A DNA stretch of 64,000 nt from the NCBI GenBank assembly GCA_029558535.1, contig JAKQEK010000197.1:1-64000 (forward strand), read 5' to 3'. Position 1 is the first letter of the stretch; each line of letters begins with the position of its first letter. Source of the DNA: Bacteroidota bacterium. Its GTDB lineage: Bacteria; Bacteroidota; Bacteroidia; Bacteroidales; ML635J-15. A program made the position numbers and the translations under genes. Positions 55,051 through 64,000 of this stretch are shown in pieces. Below the pieces are notes generated by a model. The model made no database searches and was not told where the DNA came from. It saw nothing but the letters and a program-made list of their open reading frames with translations.

Positions 55051-55151
55051 ACTTCCAATAATAATTTCAAACTACAATTTTATTAAATTATTTCTTATTT
55101 CTGATTAAGAGTAGTATTTTTGATGCAAATTTTAATAAAAAATATTTATTT

Positions 55152-56618
55152 ATGCAAAATAAATTGTTTTTATACAACTCATTAAGCAGAAAAAAAGAAG
55201 AGTTTATTCCTCTTAATTTTCCTTTTGTCGGAATGTATGTTTGTGGTCCTACAGTATATGGTGACGCTCATTTAGGACATGCAAGACCGGCTATAACTTT
55301 TGATTTACTTTTCAGATATTTTAAACATCTTAATTATAAAGTCAGATATGTTCGCAACATAACTGATGTAGGGCATTTGGAAAACGACGCCGATCAGGGT
55401 GAGGATAAAATCGGTAAAAAAGCACGTCTCGAAAAACTGGAGCCAATGGAAGTTGTTCAGTATTTTTCGGATCGCTATCATGTAGAAATGAATAAGCTTA
55501 ATGTTCTCACTCCCAGCATTGAACCACGTGCGTCAGGTCATATTATCGAACAGATAGAAATGACTAAAAAAATTCTTGAAGCTGGATATGCTTATGAAAT
55601 TAACGGTTCTGTATATTTTGATGTAGAAAAATATAATAAAAAATATAATTATGGCAAATTATCAGGACGTGTTCTTGAAGATTTGATTGCCAACACCAGA
55701 GAACTGGACGGACAATCGGAAAAAAGGAGCAGCTTTGATTTTGCATTATGGAAAAAAGCTAGTCCTGAGCATATAATGAAATGGCCATCGCCCTGGAGTT
55801 TGGGATTTCCGGGCTGGCATCTCGAATGTTCTGCGATGGGACATAAATATCTGGGCGAAAAATTTGATATTCACGGGGGTGGAATGGATCTCTTATTTCC
55901 ACACCACGAATGTGAAATTGCACAAAATACAGTTGCTGTTGGCGAAAATTCTGTTAAATACTGGATACACAATAACATGATTACCATTAATGGGCAGAAG
56001 ATGGGAAAATCACTCGGCAATTTTATTACTCTGGATGATTTATTTAATGGCACTAACAAAGTCCTTGAAAAAGACTATACACCAATGACAATAAGGTTTT
56101 TCATTCTTCAGGCTCATTATAGGAGTACACTTGATTTTTCGAACGAAGCACTGCAGGCTGCCGAAAAAGGTCTTACAAGACTTATGAAAGGAGTTAGTAC
56201 TCTTAATAAAATTAAACCATCAGCCAATGGAACTTTCAACCCCGCAGAGCTGAAAAAGAATTGTTATGATGCAATGAATGACGATATGAATTCGCCAATA
56301 GTCATCGCACATTTATTTGATGCTCTTAAAACAATAAATGCTATTGATGCAGGAACAGAAAACATTGACGAAAAGAATCTCGAAATATTAAAGGATATTT
56401 ATAATACCTTTTTGTTCGACATACTTGGACTTAAAAATGATAATCAGGTTACCGGAAACAACGAAATATTAAAAGATGTAGTAGATATGGTGCTTAATTT
56501 AAGATTGCAGGCAAAAGCAAATAAAGATTATGCTACTTCTGATTATATTCGTAACGAACTGACTAAAATCGGGATTACTGTTAAAGATAAAAAAGACGGC
56601 TTTGAATGGGAGTTGTAG
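55152..56618 (+). CDS. cysS: Cysteinyl-tRNA synthetase
   Basis: This 488-aa class I synthetase has the HIGH-type motif ([12 protein letters not shown]), the zinc/cysteine site ([10 protein letters not shown] and [13 protein letters not shown]) and the KMSKS-type motif ([11 protein letters not shown]). The length is normal. TATTTTTG at 55115-55122 is a possible -7 element. The last ~36 bp of the gene are repeated 645 bp downstream at 57228, together with the 3' flank. Confidence 0.95.
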   Translation: MQNKLFLYNSLSRKKEEFIPLNFPFVGMYVCGPTVYGDAHLGHARPAITFDLLFRYFKHLNYKVRYVRNITDVGHLENDADQGEDKIGKKARLEKLEPMEVVQYFSDRYHVEMNKLNVLTPSIEPRASGHIIEQIEMTKKILEAGYAYEINGSVYFDVEKYNKKYNYGKLSGRVLEDLIANTRELDGQSEKRSSFDFALWKKASPEHIMKWPSPWSLGFPGWHLECSAMGHKYLGEKFDIHGGGMDLLFPHHECEIAQNTVAVGENSVKYWIHNNMITINGQKMGKSLGNFITLDDLFNGTNKVLEKDYTPMTIRFFILQAHYRSTLDFSNEALQAAEKGLTRLMKGVSTLNKIKPSANGTFNPAELKKNCYDAMNDDMNSPIVIAHLFDALKTINAIDAGTENIDEKNLEILKDIYNTFLFDILGLKNDNQVTGNNEILKDVVDMVLNLRLQAKANKDYATSDYIRNELTKIGITVKDKKDGFEWEL

Positions 56619-56655
56619 TTTTTAATTTGATATTAAAATTTTAGCAAAGCTTCTA
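56583..56655 (+). repeat. Duplicated cysS 3' junction, copy 1
   Basis: A 41-bp stretch (56583-56623), covering the cysS end and stop, recurs exactly at 57228-57268. Similarity continues imperfectly for about 30 bp more. On the minus strand the extra part reads ELEALLKF-stop, matching the ELKALLKF end of the LytTR regulator at 57280, so the copied unit was the cysS/LytTR convergent junction. Confidence 0.8.
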
Positions 56656-57227
56656 ACTCCTGACTTGCGATTTGAACCCTATTGCGATTATAAGTGCTTA
56701 GATATCAGCACCATTTGGTTTTTTATCGCAATAAAACAGTTATATAGAAATTTTTCAAAGTGATTATTTTTTTCAATAAAATTGGATAATCATTATTTTT
56801 CTTCCTTAAATTCAAACTTTTTTCCTTGATGAAAAAAGTTACAAAAAAATCAAGGCAACCTTTAGCTCACGAGCTTGCGAGTAAAACGATGCTACCCAAC
56901 GCCCCTCGAGACGAAACAATAGAATTGTATGTCGACCTTTGCCTAAAACAAATGCCATACACCTTTTGCCACTTCAAAAAAAATTGTTTTAGGAAACGAC
57001 ACCGATTGTAAATTTGTAAAAGTCTAATCTTCGCAATTATATTGCTCGATTATACTTAACAAATTTATCATCGGCACTTTACATGTCGGCTCGACACAAT
57101 TCTAATTGTTTCGCTCTCACCGCTTGAGCTGCCCGCCGTTTTGCCAGGCCATCCCGCGGAGCATTGAATACTGTTTTGTCGCTTCACAATACTATTTTAT
57201 AAAACGTAATAATTTGGATAAGTCAAG
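56656..57227. repeat. Inserted repeat-like segment between the junction copies
   Basis: This is about 570 bp with no credible gene. CCTTGAT and ATCAAGG flank an A-rich loop at about 56825-56855. GAGACGAAACAATAGAATTG (from 56908) is inverted at 57090-57118 (CTCGACACAATTCTAATTG, then TTTCGCTCTC). It is more GC-rich around 57120-57165. Together with the flanking duplication, this suggests a MITE-like or palindromic repeat insertion. Confidence 0.55.
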
Positions 57228-57300
57228 AAAGATAAAAAAGACGGCTTTGAATGGGAGTTGTAGTTTTTGATTTGAAATACTAAAATTTTAATAAAGCTTT
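57228..57300 (+). repeat. Duplicated cysS 3' junction, copy 2
   Basis: 57228-57268 is identical to the cysS 3' end at 56583-56623. The remainder overlaps the last codons of the LytTR gene on the minus strand. Confidence 0.8.
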
Positions 57301-58020
57301 TAACTCAGAGCTACCCTGACGGCTTGTTTTAAGCGATTTACCGTTTTTCATTATGACAGAGTGAGTTTCTTTATTATATGGTTGTATTTCTTTAATGAAA
57401 TTTATGTTAATAATACTTGATCTGTGTATCCTCACAAATACATCTGCCGGAAGCTTATCTGCATAATATTTCATAGTGGAATTCTTTACATATTCTTTAC
57501 CTGATGTATTAATTACGACATAATCATCAGCAGCTTCTATAAAATAAATTTCACTTACAGGAATAATAAATATTTTGCCCGACTCCTTTACAACAACTCT
57601 ATCAAGAACTTCTTTTGAGCTCTGAATGTTTTCAATCAGGGGTAAATAATTTACAGAACTTTTTTTATCCTCGTTTTGTTTTAACACTTTCAGAATTGCC
57701 TGATCAAATCTGGCTTTCGAAAACGGTTTTAATAAATAATCAACAGCATTTTTCTCAAATGCTTTTAATGCAAATTCCTCGTAAGCAGTCGTAAAAATAA
57801 TAAAAGGTGGATTTTCGATCAACTCAAGCATCTCAAATCCGGTTAATTTTGGCATCTGAATATCAAGAAATATTAAGTCAGGTTTAATCTCATTTATTGC
57901 TTTAATTGCATCAAAACCATTATTGTATTCTCCAATAATTTCTATTTCATTAAAAGTAGCCACAAATTCTTTAATAATTTGTACTGCCAGAGGTTCATCG
58001 TCAATTATCAGTGCTTTCAT
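57280..58020 (-). CDS. LytTR-family response regulator
   Basis: This 246-aa protein has a receiver domain (MKALIIDDEPLAVQIIKEFV; phosphoacceptor Asp in DLIFLDIQMPKLTG; Lys in VDYLLKPF) followed by a LytTR DNA-binding domain (FVRIHRSSIININFIKEIQ). It is expected to be phosphorylated by the histidine kinase encoded 14 bp upstream. A duplicated remnant of its last codons lies beyond the cysS gene. Confidence 0.92.
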   Translation of the reverse strand: MKALIIDDEPLAVQIIKEFVATFNEIEIIGEYNNGFDAIKAINEIKPDLIFLDIQMPKLTGFEMLELIENPPFIIFTTAYEEFALKAFEKNAVDYLLKPFSKARFDQAILKVLKQNEDKKSSVNYLPLIENIQSSKEVLDRVVVKESGKIFIIPVSEIYFIEAADDYVVINTSGKEYVKNSTMKYYADKLPADVFVRIHRSSIININFIKEIQPYNKETHSVIMKNGKSLKTSRQGSSELKALLKF

Positions 58021-58034
58021 ACAATCTTTATTTA

Positions 58035-59078
58035 TTAAAAATCAACCGGTATTTTTATTATTAATTTAAACAACTCATCCTTTTTTGAATACTCAATAAG
58101 GTCTTTTCTTTCATATATTATCGCTAATCTTTCTGAAGTTGTTGACAGCCCAATGCCTGTTCCCTTTTTTGGAATTCCATCTTTGTCATAATTATTTATC
58201 AGTTCTACATTTAGTAAGCCATCAATAATATTTGCCTTAAAAATAACATTAATTGTAACAAGACTTTCAGCAACTGCATGTTTAATAATATTCTCAAACA
58301 AAGGCTGGAGTATCATAACAGGTACCTGAACTATTTTACAATCCTCACAAATATCATCCTTAAAAATAATTTTTTCGCCAAATCGCTGCTGTTCAATTTT
58401 AAAATAAGTTAAGGTATAATGTATTTCTTCTTCAAAACTAACAAACTGTATGTCTTTTTGCTTAAGGCTATATCTAAAATAATCGGACAAATTAATAAGC
58501 ATTTCTCTTGCTTTTTCTTGGTCAGAACTTATTAAAGCATTTACCGAATTTAGACTGTTAAACAAAAAATGTGGATTTATATATGCTTTAAGAGCATTTA
58601 GTCTTGTTTCAGTAACAAGTTTTTGGAGTACCTCCTCAGATTTTGCTTTTTCTCCATATTTATGAAATAAAATCAAAAGTCTGAAAATCAGTACCATTAT
58701 TATGTATAAAAATACACCAATAACAAACTGATACAATGGATGATTAACAAACGATATACTTCCTATACTCAATTTAAAGATAAGGTTTTGAATTATAAAA
58801 TTAAACCCCATCCATAATCCTATCACAATTATCCCAGAGATTAGGAAAACTGTAATTGTTTGCACAATATTATTATTCCCTAAATTGTATTTAACGACAA
58901 ACCATATCCCTAAACCCAAAATTGCAAACGAAATATTAGAAAGAAGCGACTGAATAATTGCGGTTAAAACATTAGCATTAGTAAAAAGGCTCAATACAGC
59001 AATTTGTGAGATAATAAATACAACCCAAACAATTGCATAGCTTATCGAGAATTTTCTATTAAGAAACGGGTTTTTCAC
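58035..59078 (-). CDS. LytS/YpdA-type sensor histidine kinase
   Basis: This 347-aa membrane protein has four hydrophobic segments in residues 12-150, then a His_kinase domain with the phospho-accepting His in NPHFLFNSLNSVNALIS and an HATPase region (FENIIKHAV and GTGIGLSTT). It contains no extracellular sensor domain. It forms an operon with the LytTR regulator (14 bp) and the LiaF-like gene (41 bp). Confidence 0.92.
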   Translation of the reverse strand: MKNPFLNRKFSISYAIVWVVFIISQIAVLSLFTNANVLTAIIQSLLSNISFAILGLGIWFVVKYNLGNNNIVQTITVFLISGIIVIGLWMGFNFIIQNLIFKLSIGSISFVNHPLYQFVIGVFLYIIMVLIFRLLILFHKYGEKAKSEEVLQKLVTETRLNALKAYINPHFLFNSLNSVNALISSDQEKAREMLINLSDYFRYSLKQKDIQFVSFEEEIHYTLTYFKIEQQRFGEKIIFKDDICEDCKIVQVPVMILQPLFENIIKHAVAESLVTINVIFKANIIDGLLNVELINNYDKDGIPKKGTGIGLSTTSERLAIIYERKDLIEYSKKDELFKLIIKIPVDF

Positions 59079-59119
59079 CTTCGGGAATACTTATTTAAAT
59101 TTTCACTTATAAACACAGT

Positions 59120-59896
59120 TTAATTTGAAATTTCGCCACCACCAAAAACGGCTTCACCTTTTATAACCAGCCTTCTTGATTTATCTATATTTTCAATATT
59201 CAAATGACGTCTTTCATCACTAAAACCTCCAAAAATTCCAGTTGTTTCCAAACTCACATCCCATGTGTCAGGGACAAATATTTTTACCCCGCCAAATATA
59301 CATTCAAGTTTAAGAATATTTGTACCTTCTGACAATTGTGCATTTCTAAAATCAATTTCACCCCCACCAAATATAAAACTTGCATTGCCACCTTTAAAAT
59401 TTTGTGATTTAACAACTGTGTGTGCTCCCGAAAACACTTTGGAAATATCAAAATAGTCTTCGCTATTAGTTTCTTCAGATAAACCTCCTCTAAAACCATC
59501 TTGAGGAATATTCCAATGCGATTTCTTTGGAAGAAATATTTTTACCATTACTGCAATACCGACAATCACTAAAATTGCAGGCCAAATCATATTAGCAATG
59601 CCTGTTTTAAAAGTATATATTTCGTCAAGCAAAAACAATGTACCTATAGTTATCAGCACCAACGCTCCAAACCAATGTTTACGAATTCCACCTGACAGAA
59701 AAATGACACCTAAGGCAATTAGCAGGGACTGCCAAGAAAAAATATATTTAAATAATGTCTTATCTATTACTCCGGCATTTCCTAATAACAATAAAGTTCC
59801 TGCTGCCAGTAAAAAAAATCCGAAAACAAAACCACGCACTTTCGAATGAGGATGTTTCGAACATTTAATTTCCGCATGATGATGAATATGTCTCAT
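59120..59896 (-). CDS. LiaF-like membrane protein
   Basis: This 258-aa protein has a histidine-rich N-terminus (MRHIHHHAEIKCSKHPHSK), four membrane segments (about 22-120, LiaI/DUF5668-like) and a C-terminal beta-helical 'toast-rack' domain (DYFDISKVFSGAHTVVKS; then SFIFGGGEIDFRNA). LiaF proteins modulate LiaRS-type envelope-stress systems. Its place as the first gene of an operon with a LytS-type kinase and LytTR regulator suggests that it controls that pair. Confidence 0.86.
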   Translation of the reverse strand: MRHIHHHAEIKCSKHPHSKVRGFVFGFFLLAAGTLLLLGNAGVIDKTLFKYIFSWQSLLIALGVIFLSGGIRKHWFGALVLITIGTLFLLDEIYTFKTGIANMIWPAILVIVGIAVMVKIFLPKKSHWNIPQDGFRGGLSEETNSEDYFDISKVFSGAHTVVKSQNFKGGNASFIFGGGEIDFRNAQLSEGTNILKLECIFGGVKIFVPDTWDVSLETTGIFGGFSDERRHLNIENIDKSRRLVIKGEAVFGGGEISN

Positions 59897-60011
59897 AAGT
59901 TTAGTTTTTAATTACGAAACAAAATTATGATATGTAAATGACCTAATAAAGCTTTTTTCGGTGAAACGGTGAATTTAAAGGGTAAATAGACAAAAACTGT
60001 CTAAGATTTTG

Positions 60012-60095
60012 TGCCCGGAACAGGGATCGAACCTGCACATCCTTGCGAATACTGGTCCCTGAAACCAGCGCGTCTACCAATTCCGCCATCCGGGC
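60012..60095 (-). tRNA. tRNA-Leu, anticodon CAG
   Basis: Read on the minus strand, it starts GCCCGGATGGCGGAATTGG, with the D-loop GGTAGACGCG, the anticodon arm CTGGT-TTCAGGG-ACCAG (anticodon CAG), a long class II variable arm, GGTTCGATCCC, and an acceptor closing TCCGGGC plus A. CCA is not encoded. The long variable arm and sequence identify leucine. Confidence 0.96.
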
Positions 60096-60230
60096 ATTAT
60101 ATTTTTAAGAACTTCTACTTTTTTACTTTGCTCGATGGCGTCTCCTCGCAAAACTTCTAAAATCCGCTTTTTCGGATTTTCGGTTTTGCGGGACAATTCC
60201 GCCATCCGGGCAATATATTTAAGAACTTAA
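60078..60230. repeat. Partial tandem duplication of the tRNA-Leu 5' part, with a hairpin between
   Basis: The 19 bases CAATTCCGCCATCCGGGCA (60078-60096, the tRNA 5' end and flank) recur at 60194-60212. The flank (TATATTTTTAAGAACTT against TATATTTAAGAACTT) is repeated too, giving a unit of about 116 bp. Between the copies, CGCAAAAC (60147-60154) and AAAATCCG (60159-60166) pair with CGGATTTT (60173-60180) and GTTTTGCG (60183-60190). Confidence 0.8.
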
Positions 60231-60361
60231 TTTCAAAGATATTAAACAATCTTCAATGCTTAAATAAGTTTGAGTTTGCAAAAATATAAAATCAACTAAT
60301 ATAAGTTGTACTTTATTGAAAAATATTTTAAAAATCGAATATACGCCTCTATTTCGGGGTA

Positions 60362-61897
60362 TTACATAATATTAACTTTCTTCACAATTCGCTTTCCAGA
60401 AGATTCCACAACAATAAGATATAAACCTTTGGCTAAAAATTTAACATTATAAATAGTATCCGAAGTTTGTACTTTATTAACAAGTTTACCGTCAGAAGAA
60501 ATTACCGTAATAATTTTCTGCGTCTCACCAATATCTGACATATCAATATTAACAATTCCAGTTGAAGGATTTGGATAGCAATACACATCAACACTTTCGG
60601 ACAAATAATTCTGAATTGCTGAGGGATCATATCCACAAGTGAAACCTGTATTGTCGTAAAATCCTACCAAGGCTTCTGCTTTTTCTCTCAATAATGCCAG
60701 AGATGTCAAATTATTTCCCGCGAAATCTCTTGCATAAGGAAATGCAACATCCACACATATTTCTTCATTTTTATTTAAAGAATAAGGCCCGGCTGAAATC
60801 AATGCTCTTGTATAACCAGCATAACTTATCCAACCCGTTCCATTTTCAGGATAACCTGAAGCATAATAATTTGTAATAATTTCATTAATTACCATAGGTT
60901 GTCCATTAAACCATAATCCCTTTAAATAATTATATACAACAGTGTCTATATTTTCAAAACAACAATCGACTACAACAGAAGCATATACTTCCTTATTTAA
61001 CATAACAACCCCCTGTACCGGAGGAGTACTACCATAAATACCTTCAAACGGAATAGTATCAAGATTGCCATCATAATTATCAGCATTATAAACATACATC
61101 ATTTGATTTATTGAATCTGAACCAAATAAGTCATCATCAGAATAACCTAGTTCAAAATCTGTCCACATGCCTGCATACAAATCGTGATAATTATGAGAAG
61201 ACCTATTTATCAATCTGTAATTGACAAATACTGTTTGTGGAAGTACCGACCCTAGAGATGGATTGTAACAATAAGCCATACCATGTATTTCGAGTCCGGT
61301 TTTCGACTCATTTGCTCTTCCGTCATTATAAATAAAATATATCGCCTGGTCTCCTCTTATAAGCGGAAAATCACCATTGTCAGGATCATAATTCCCATTA
61401 TTATTAAAATCGTAATATGGCGCAAGATTTTCAGCTTCACCATTACTTATATCTCCTTTTGCAGGCCAGTTCATAAAAGATTCGGGCATTTCATAATCCG
61501 GATTTTCAAAATTTTCAATATGGTATTGAATTTCGCTTAAATTCACTTTCCAAACCCTATTGTATCTATTTTTATATGCTGATGAAGAGTAATCATCAGC
61601 TATTGGACCAAAATAATAATCCTGCAAATAACTGTAAGTTCTTGCTGAAAATCTAAGTTTTCCGATATCATCCAAACCAGCAATCCATAATTTTGCGGAA
61701 TAAATCGAATTTATTCCTAAACCTTTAGGTACTTCAAAACAAGGACTTTGATTACCATTTTCAGATGTGTTAAAAAGTGTTCCATCGGAACTTATCATTG
61801 CTTTTATTTGATTCCTGTCTAGATAATCGTAAGTTTGACAAAATGTATAACCGAAAAAACTCAATACCATTAATATTAAAACTGCTAACTTTTTCAT
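60362..61897 (-). CDS. Secreted T9SS protein of unknown function
   Basis: This is a 511-aa protein with a signal peptide (MKKLAVLILMVLSFFGYTFC, cleavage near 21). The body carries NQIKAMISSDGTLFN, AKLWIAGLDDIGKL and a DFNNNGNYDPDNGDFP calcium-loop-like segment, resembling a group of large Bacteroidota secreted proteins without assigned function. The C-terminus is a T9SS sorting domain (CYPNPSTGIVNIDMSDIG to KKVNIM). Substrate or partner unknown. Confidence 0.85.
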   Translation of the reverse strand: MKKLAVLILMVLSFFGYTFCQTYDYLDRNQIKAMISSDGTLFNTSENGNQSPCFEVPKGLGINSIYSAKLWIAGLDDIGKLRFSARTYSYLQDYYFGPIADDYSSSAYKNRYNRVWKVNLSEIQYHIENFENPDYEMPESFMNWPAKGDISNGEAENLAPYYDFNNNGNYDPDNGDFPLIRGDQAIYFIYNDGRANESKTGLEIHGMAYCYNPSLGSVLPQTVFVNYRLINRSSHNYHDLYAGMWTDFELGYSDDDLFGSDSINQMMYVYNADNYDGNLDTIPFEGIYGSTPPVQGVVMLNKEVYASVVVDCCFENIDTVVYNYLKGLWFNGQPMVINEIITNYYASGYPENGTGWISYAGYTRALISAGPYSLNKNEEICVDVAFPYARDFAGNNLTSLALLREKAEALVGFYDNTGFTCGYDPSAIQNYLSESVDVYCYPNPSTGIVNIDMSDIGETQKIITVISSDGKLVNKVQTSDTIYNVKFLAKGLYLIVVESSGKRIVKKVNIM

Positions 61898-62046
61898 ATT
61901 CTTTTGTATTACTGTACGTATTTATTTACAACAACCTTGTAAATATACAAAATTTTTCAAATCAATTTTTTTTTATCCTTTTTTTCTTAAACTTTTCTAT
62001 TTTTACAAAAAATATTTAGTAGTTATCTAAAACTTATAGCATAATT

Positions 62047-63738
62047 ATGAAAAAAAATCTTGCAATTTTAATCATTCCGGTTATTATCCTTGCTGCTTGC
62101 AAAAATAAACCGGTACAAAAAGAAGAAAATATGGAAAAACAATTTGTCGAATTCGTACAAAAGCATGAGACTGCAGTAAAACCGATTTACCGGGACATGT
62201 GCGACTCATATTTCAAAGCTTCCATTTCGGGGGCTGAAGAAGATTATAAAAAATCTGCCGAACTAGAACTGCAACTTACAAAAATATATACTAATAAAGA
62301 AGATTTTGAATTTCTCAAAAAAGTCAAAGAATCAGGACAGATAAAAGACGAAATACTAGCAAGAGAGCTGGACATACTTTATAATTCATTTTTATCAAAT
62401 CAGGCAGATCCTGCAATGCTTGAGGAAATGATTAATATGTCAAGCGAAATTGACAGGCAATTTTCAACATACAGGGCTACTGTAAAAGGTAAGCAAGTGT
62501 CCGACAATGACATAGAAGTCATTCTTTCATCATCTACAAGTTCTGCCGAAGTCGAAGAAGCCTGGGTTGAAGTTAAGAAACTCGGACCTATCGTTTCAGA
62601 CGATATAATTGCTTTGGTAAAAAAACGTAATGAATTGGCAAAATCGCTTGGGTTTAACAATTATCACGAAATGAGTCTTAAATTGAGCGACCAGGATCCG
62701 GAAGAAATAAGTAAAATTTTCGATGAACTTGATGAATTGACAAAACAATCTTTTATTGAACTGAAAAGTGAAATAGATGACTATCTGGCAAAAAAATTCA
62801 ACGTAAAAAAAGAAGATTTGAGACCATGGCATTATCAGAACAGATTTTTCCAGGAAGCTCCGAAAATGTATGAAATAGACCTTGATGCCTATTATAAAGA
62901 TAAGGATATAGAAAAGATTACTGTAGATTACTATAAATCTATCGGATTGGATATTACAGATATGATAAGCAATAGCGATCTTTACGAAAAAGAAGGTAAA
63001 AATCAACATGCATATTGTATTAACATTGACAAGGCAGGCGACATAAGAGTCTTATGCAATATAAAACCGAATTATAATTGGATGAATACAATGTTGCATG
63101 AATTTGGACATGCAGTTTACGATAAATATATTGACCGTGAACTACCATTTGCACTAATTGACCCTGCTCATACTTTCACTACCGAAGCTATTGCTATGTT
63201 GTTCGGACGTTTAGGCTCAAATGCTCAATGGATGCAGGATATGCTTGGAATCAGCGATAAAGAAAAAGAAAAAATAAGAGATTTGGGTTTCAAATCTTTA
63301 AGACTTGAACAACTTGTTTTCAGTCGCTGGGCGCAGGTAATGTACAGATTTGAAAAGTCAATGTACGAAAATCCTGATCAGGATCTTAATAAACTGTGGT
63401 GGGATCTGGTCGAAGAATATCAGATGCTAAAACGTCCAGAAGGACGAAATATGCCTGACTGGGCAACAAAAACTCATATTGCAACTTCACCTTGTTATTA
63501 TCACAACTATTTATTGGGTGAATTACTAGCTTCACAACTCAATTATTATATTTCGACAAATATTTGCAAATCCAATGACTTTAACAATCAAAGCTATTAT
63601 AATAACAAAGAAGTCGGCGAATTTCTGATTGAGAAAATTTTCAAACCCGGAGCAAAATGGCACTGGAATGACATGATAAAAAATGCAACAGGTGAGGAAC
63701 TTACGGCAAAATATTATGCTTTGCAATTTGTTGATTAA
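62047..63738 (+). CDS. Zinc dipeptidase/oligopeptidase lipoprotein (M2/M3-like)
   Basis: This 563-aa protein has lipoprotein signal MKKNLAILIIPVIILAAC (Cys18). The gluzincin site HEFGH (351-355) and the third zinc ligand Glu380 in TTEAIAML are present. The helical body (EEAWVEVKKLGP and KRNELAKSLGFNNYHEMSL) fits the M2 (angiotensin-converting-enzyme-like) and M3 (oligopeptidase) peptidases. It is expected to trim peptides at the cell envelope. It is followed after 59 bp by a PLD-like gene. Confidence 0.87.
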   Translation: MKKNLAILIIPVIILAACKNKPVQKEENMEKQFVEFVQKHETAVKPIYRDMCDSYFKASISGAEEDYKKSAELELQLTKIYTNKEDFEFLKKVKESGQIKDEILARELDILYNSFLSNQADPAMLEEMINMSSEIDRQFSTYRATVKGKQVSDNDIEVILSSSTSSAEVEEAWVEVKKLGPIVSDDIIALVKKRNELAKSLGFNNYHEMSLKLSDQDPEEISKIFDELDELTKQSFIELKSEIDDYLAKKFNVKKEDLRPWHYQNRFFQEAPKMYEIDLDAYYKDKDIEKITVDYYKSIGLDITDMISNSDLYEKEGKNQHAYCINIDKAGDIRVLCNIKPNYNWMNTMLHEFGHAVYDKYIDRELPFALIDPAHTFTTEAIAMLFGRLGSNAQWMQDMLGISDKEKEKIRDLGFKSLRLEQLVFSRWAQVMYRFEKSMYENPDQDLNKLWWDLVEEYQMLKRPEGRNMPDWATKTHIATSPCYYHNYLLGELLASQLNYYISTNICKSNDFNNQSYYNNKEVGEFLIEKIFKPGAKWHWNDMIKNATGEELTAKYYALQFVD

Positions 63739-63797
63739 CAAAATATTTTCCGAATATCTAACAAATGTTTAATTAAAGATACATTGCGTTAGAATAA

Positions 63798-64000
63798 ATG
63801 CAGAGCTTTACTAAATATATAAAAAACGAAGAGCATTACACTGAAGTATTAGGCTTAATTTCTGGCGTTGAAAAAAGCATCTGGATTGGAACTGCAGATA
63901 TTAAAGATTTATATTACAAACAGGGAAATCAGGTTATCCCGCTTCTGGCTGTTATTGCAAAACAAATTGAACGGGGCATTTCAGTAAGGCTTATTCATGC
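63798..64000 (+). CDS. Phospholipase D-like protein, 3' end outside window
   Basis: Only the first 67 codons are visible. They read MQSFTKYIKNEEHYTEVLGL and then SVEKS-type helix, IWIGTADIKDLY, and a helix ending RGISVRLIHA. This strand-helix-strand beginning (WIGTADIKDL ... RGISVRLIHA) is typical of PLD-superfamily nucleases/phospholipases of Bacteroidota. The HxK motifs would lie beyond the window. Confidence in the family is moderate. Confidence 0.65.
   Translation, partial: MQSFTKYIKNEEHYTEVLGLISGVEKSIWIGTADIKDLYYKQGNQVIPLLAVIAKQIERGISVRLIH

Noticed and set aside
56826-57011. Open frame of 61 codons starting MMKKVTKKSRQPL
   Set aside because: It lies within the repeat-like insertion, spans an arm of its inverted repeat and shows no family. 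It is probably a chance frame in a repeated element.

Overview
The window comes from a low-GC member of the Bacteroidota, most likely a Bacteroidales/Marinilabiliales-type lineage. The evidence is six or more secreted proteins with type IX secretion (T9SS) C-terminal sorting domains, promoters of the Bacteroidota form TTG-N19-TAnnTTTG, a LytS/LytTR pair, and typical housekeeping genes (dapF, cysS, recQ, kdsD, a BCAT-type aminotransferase). I cannot name the species.

Bases 1-15153 are an integron-type gene-cassette array without a visible integrase (a CALIN, or the distal part of an integron whose integrase lies left of the window). It has seven clear attC sites and one degenerate one, mostly 131-133 bp. 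All recognisable genes read rightward and end just before an attC, and two stop codons lie inside the attC core. The decisive internal evidence is that the 7-base R'' core at the end of a cassette is the exact reverse complement of the R' core at the start of that same cassette in five of six testable cassettes (9 bases in four of them). That relation is expected only if each cassette was once a circle. Reconstructed cassettes: A, MFS transporter (5' end outside the window); B, membrane-anchored unknown protein; C, a 6.8-kb four-gene restriction unit (Xre controller, beta-class methyltransferase, nuclease-methyltransferase fusion, MORC-like GHKL ATPase with a C-terminal nuclease); D, a PARIS-like pair (AAA/ABC ATPase plus DUF4435/TOPRIM-like protein) with a fossil attC inside; E, no convincing gene; F, a ParE/RelE toxin-antitoxin pair; G, an unknown 167-aa protein. 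The array therefore appears to be a defence island built from cassettes, several with their own promoters.

Bases 15154-31700 hold secreted and surface genes: a seven-repeat beta-propeller T9SS protein, a T9SS choloylglycine-hydrolase-like protein, a small membrane protein, a beta-helix lipoprotein, a VanW protein, a large T9SS beta-helix protein, a cupin, a TPR-CHAT protein, a methyltransferase, and a SPFH/Arc pair.

Bases 31700-64000 are mostly core chromosome: a CoA-disulfide-reductase/rhodanese/TusA/DsrE fusion, dapF, twin lipoproteins beside a T9SS subtilase, trmN6 and a TIGR02757 gene, a LysE exporter, kdsD, recQ, a glycosyltransferase, a DUF1015 protein, a T9SS C10 peptidase, a BCAT, alkaline phosphatase, cysS, a LiaF-like/LytS/LytTR operon, tRNA-Leu(CAG), another T9SS protein, a zinc peptidase lipoprotein and the start of a PLD-like gene. 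Three intergenic stretches (51.6-52.4, 56.6-57.3 and 60.0-60.2 kb) are built of duplicated, hairpin-rich repeats.
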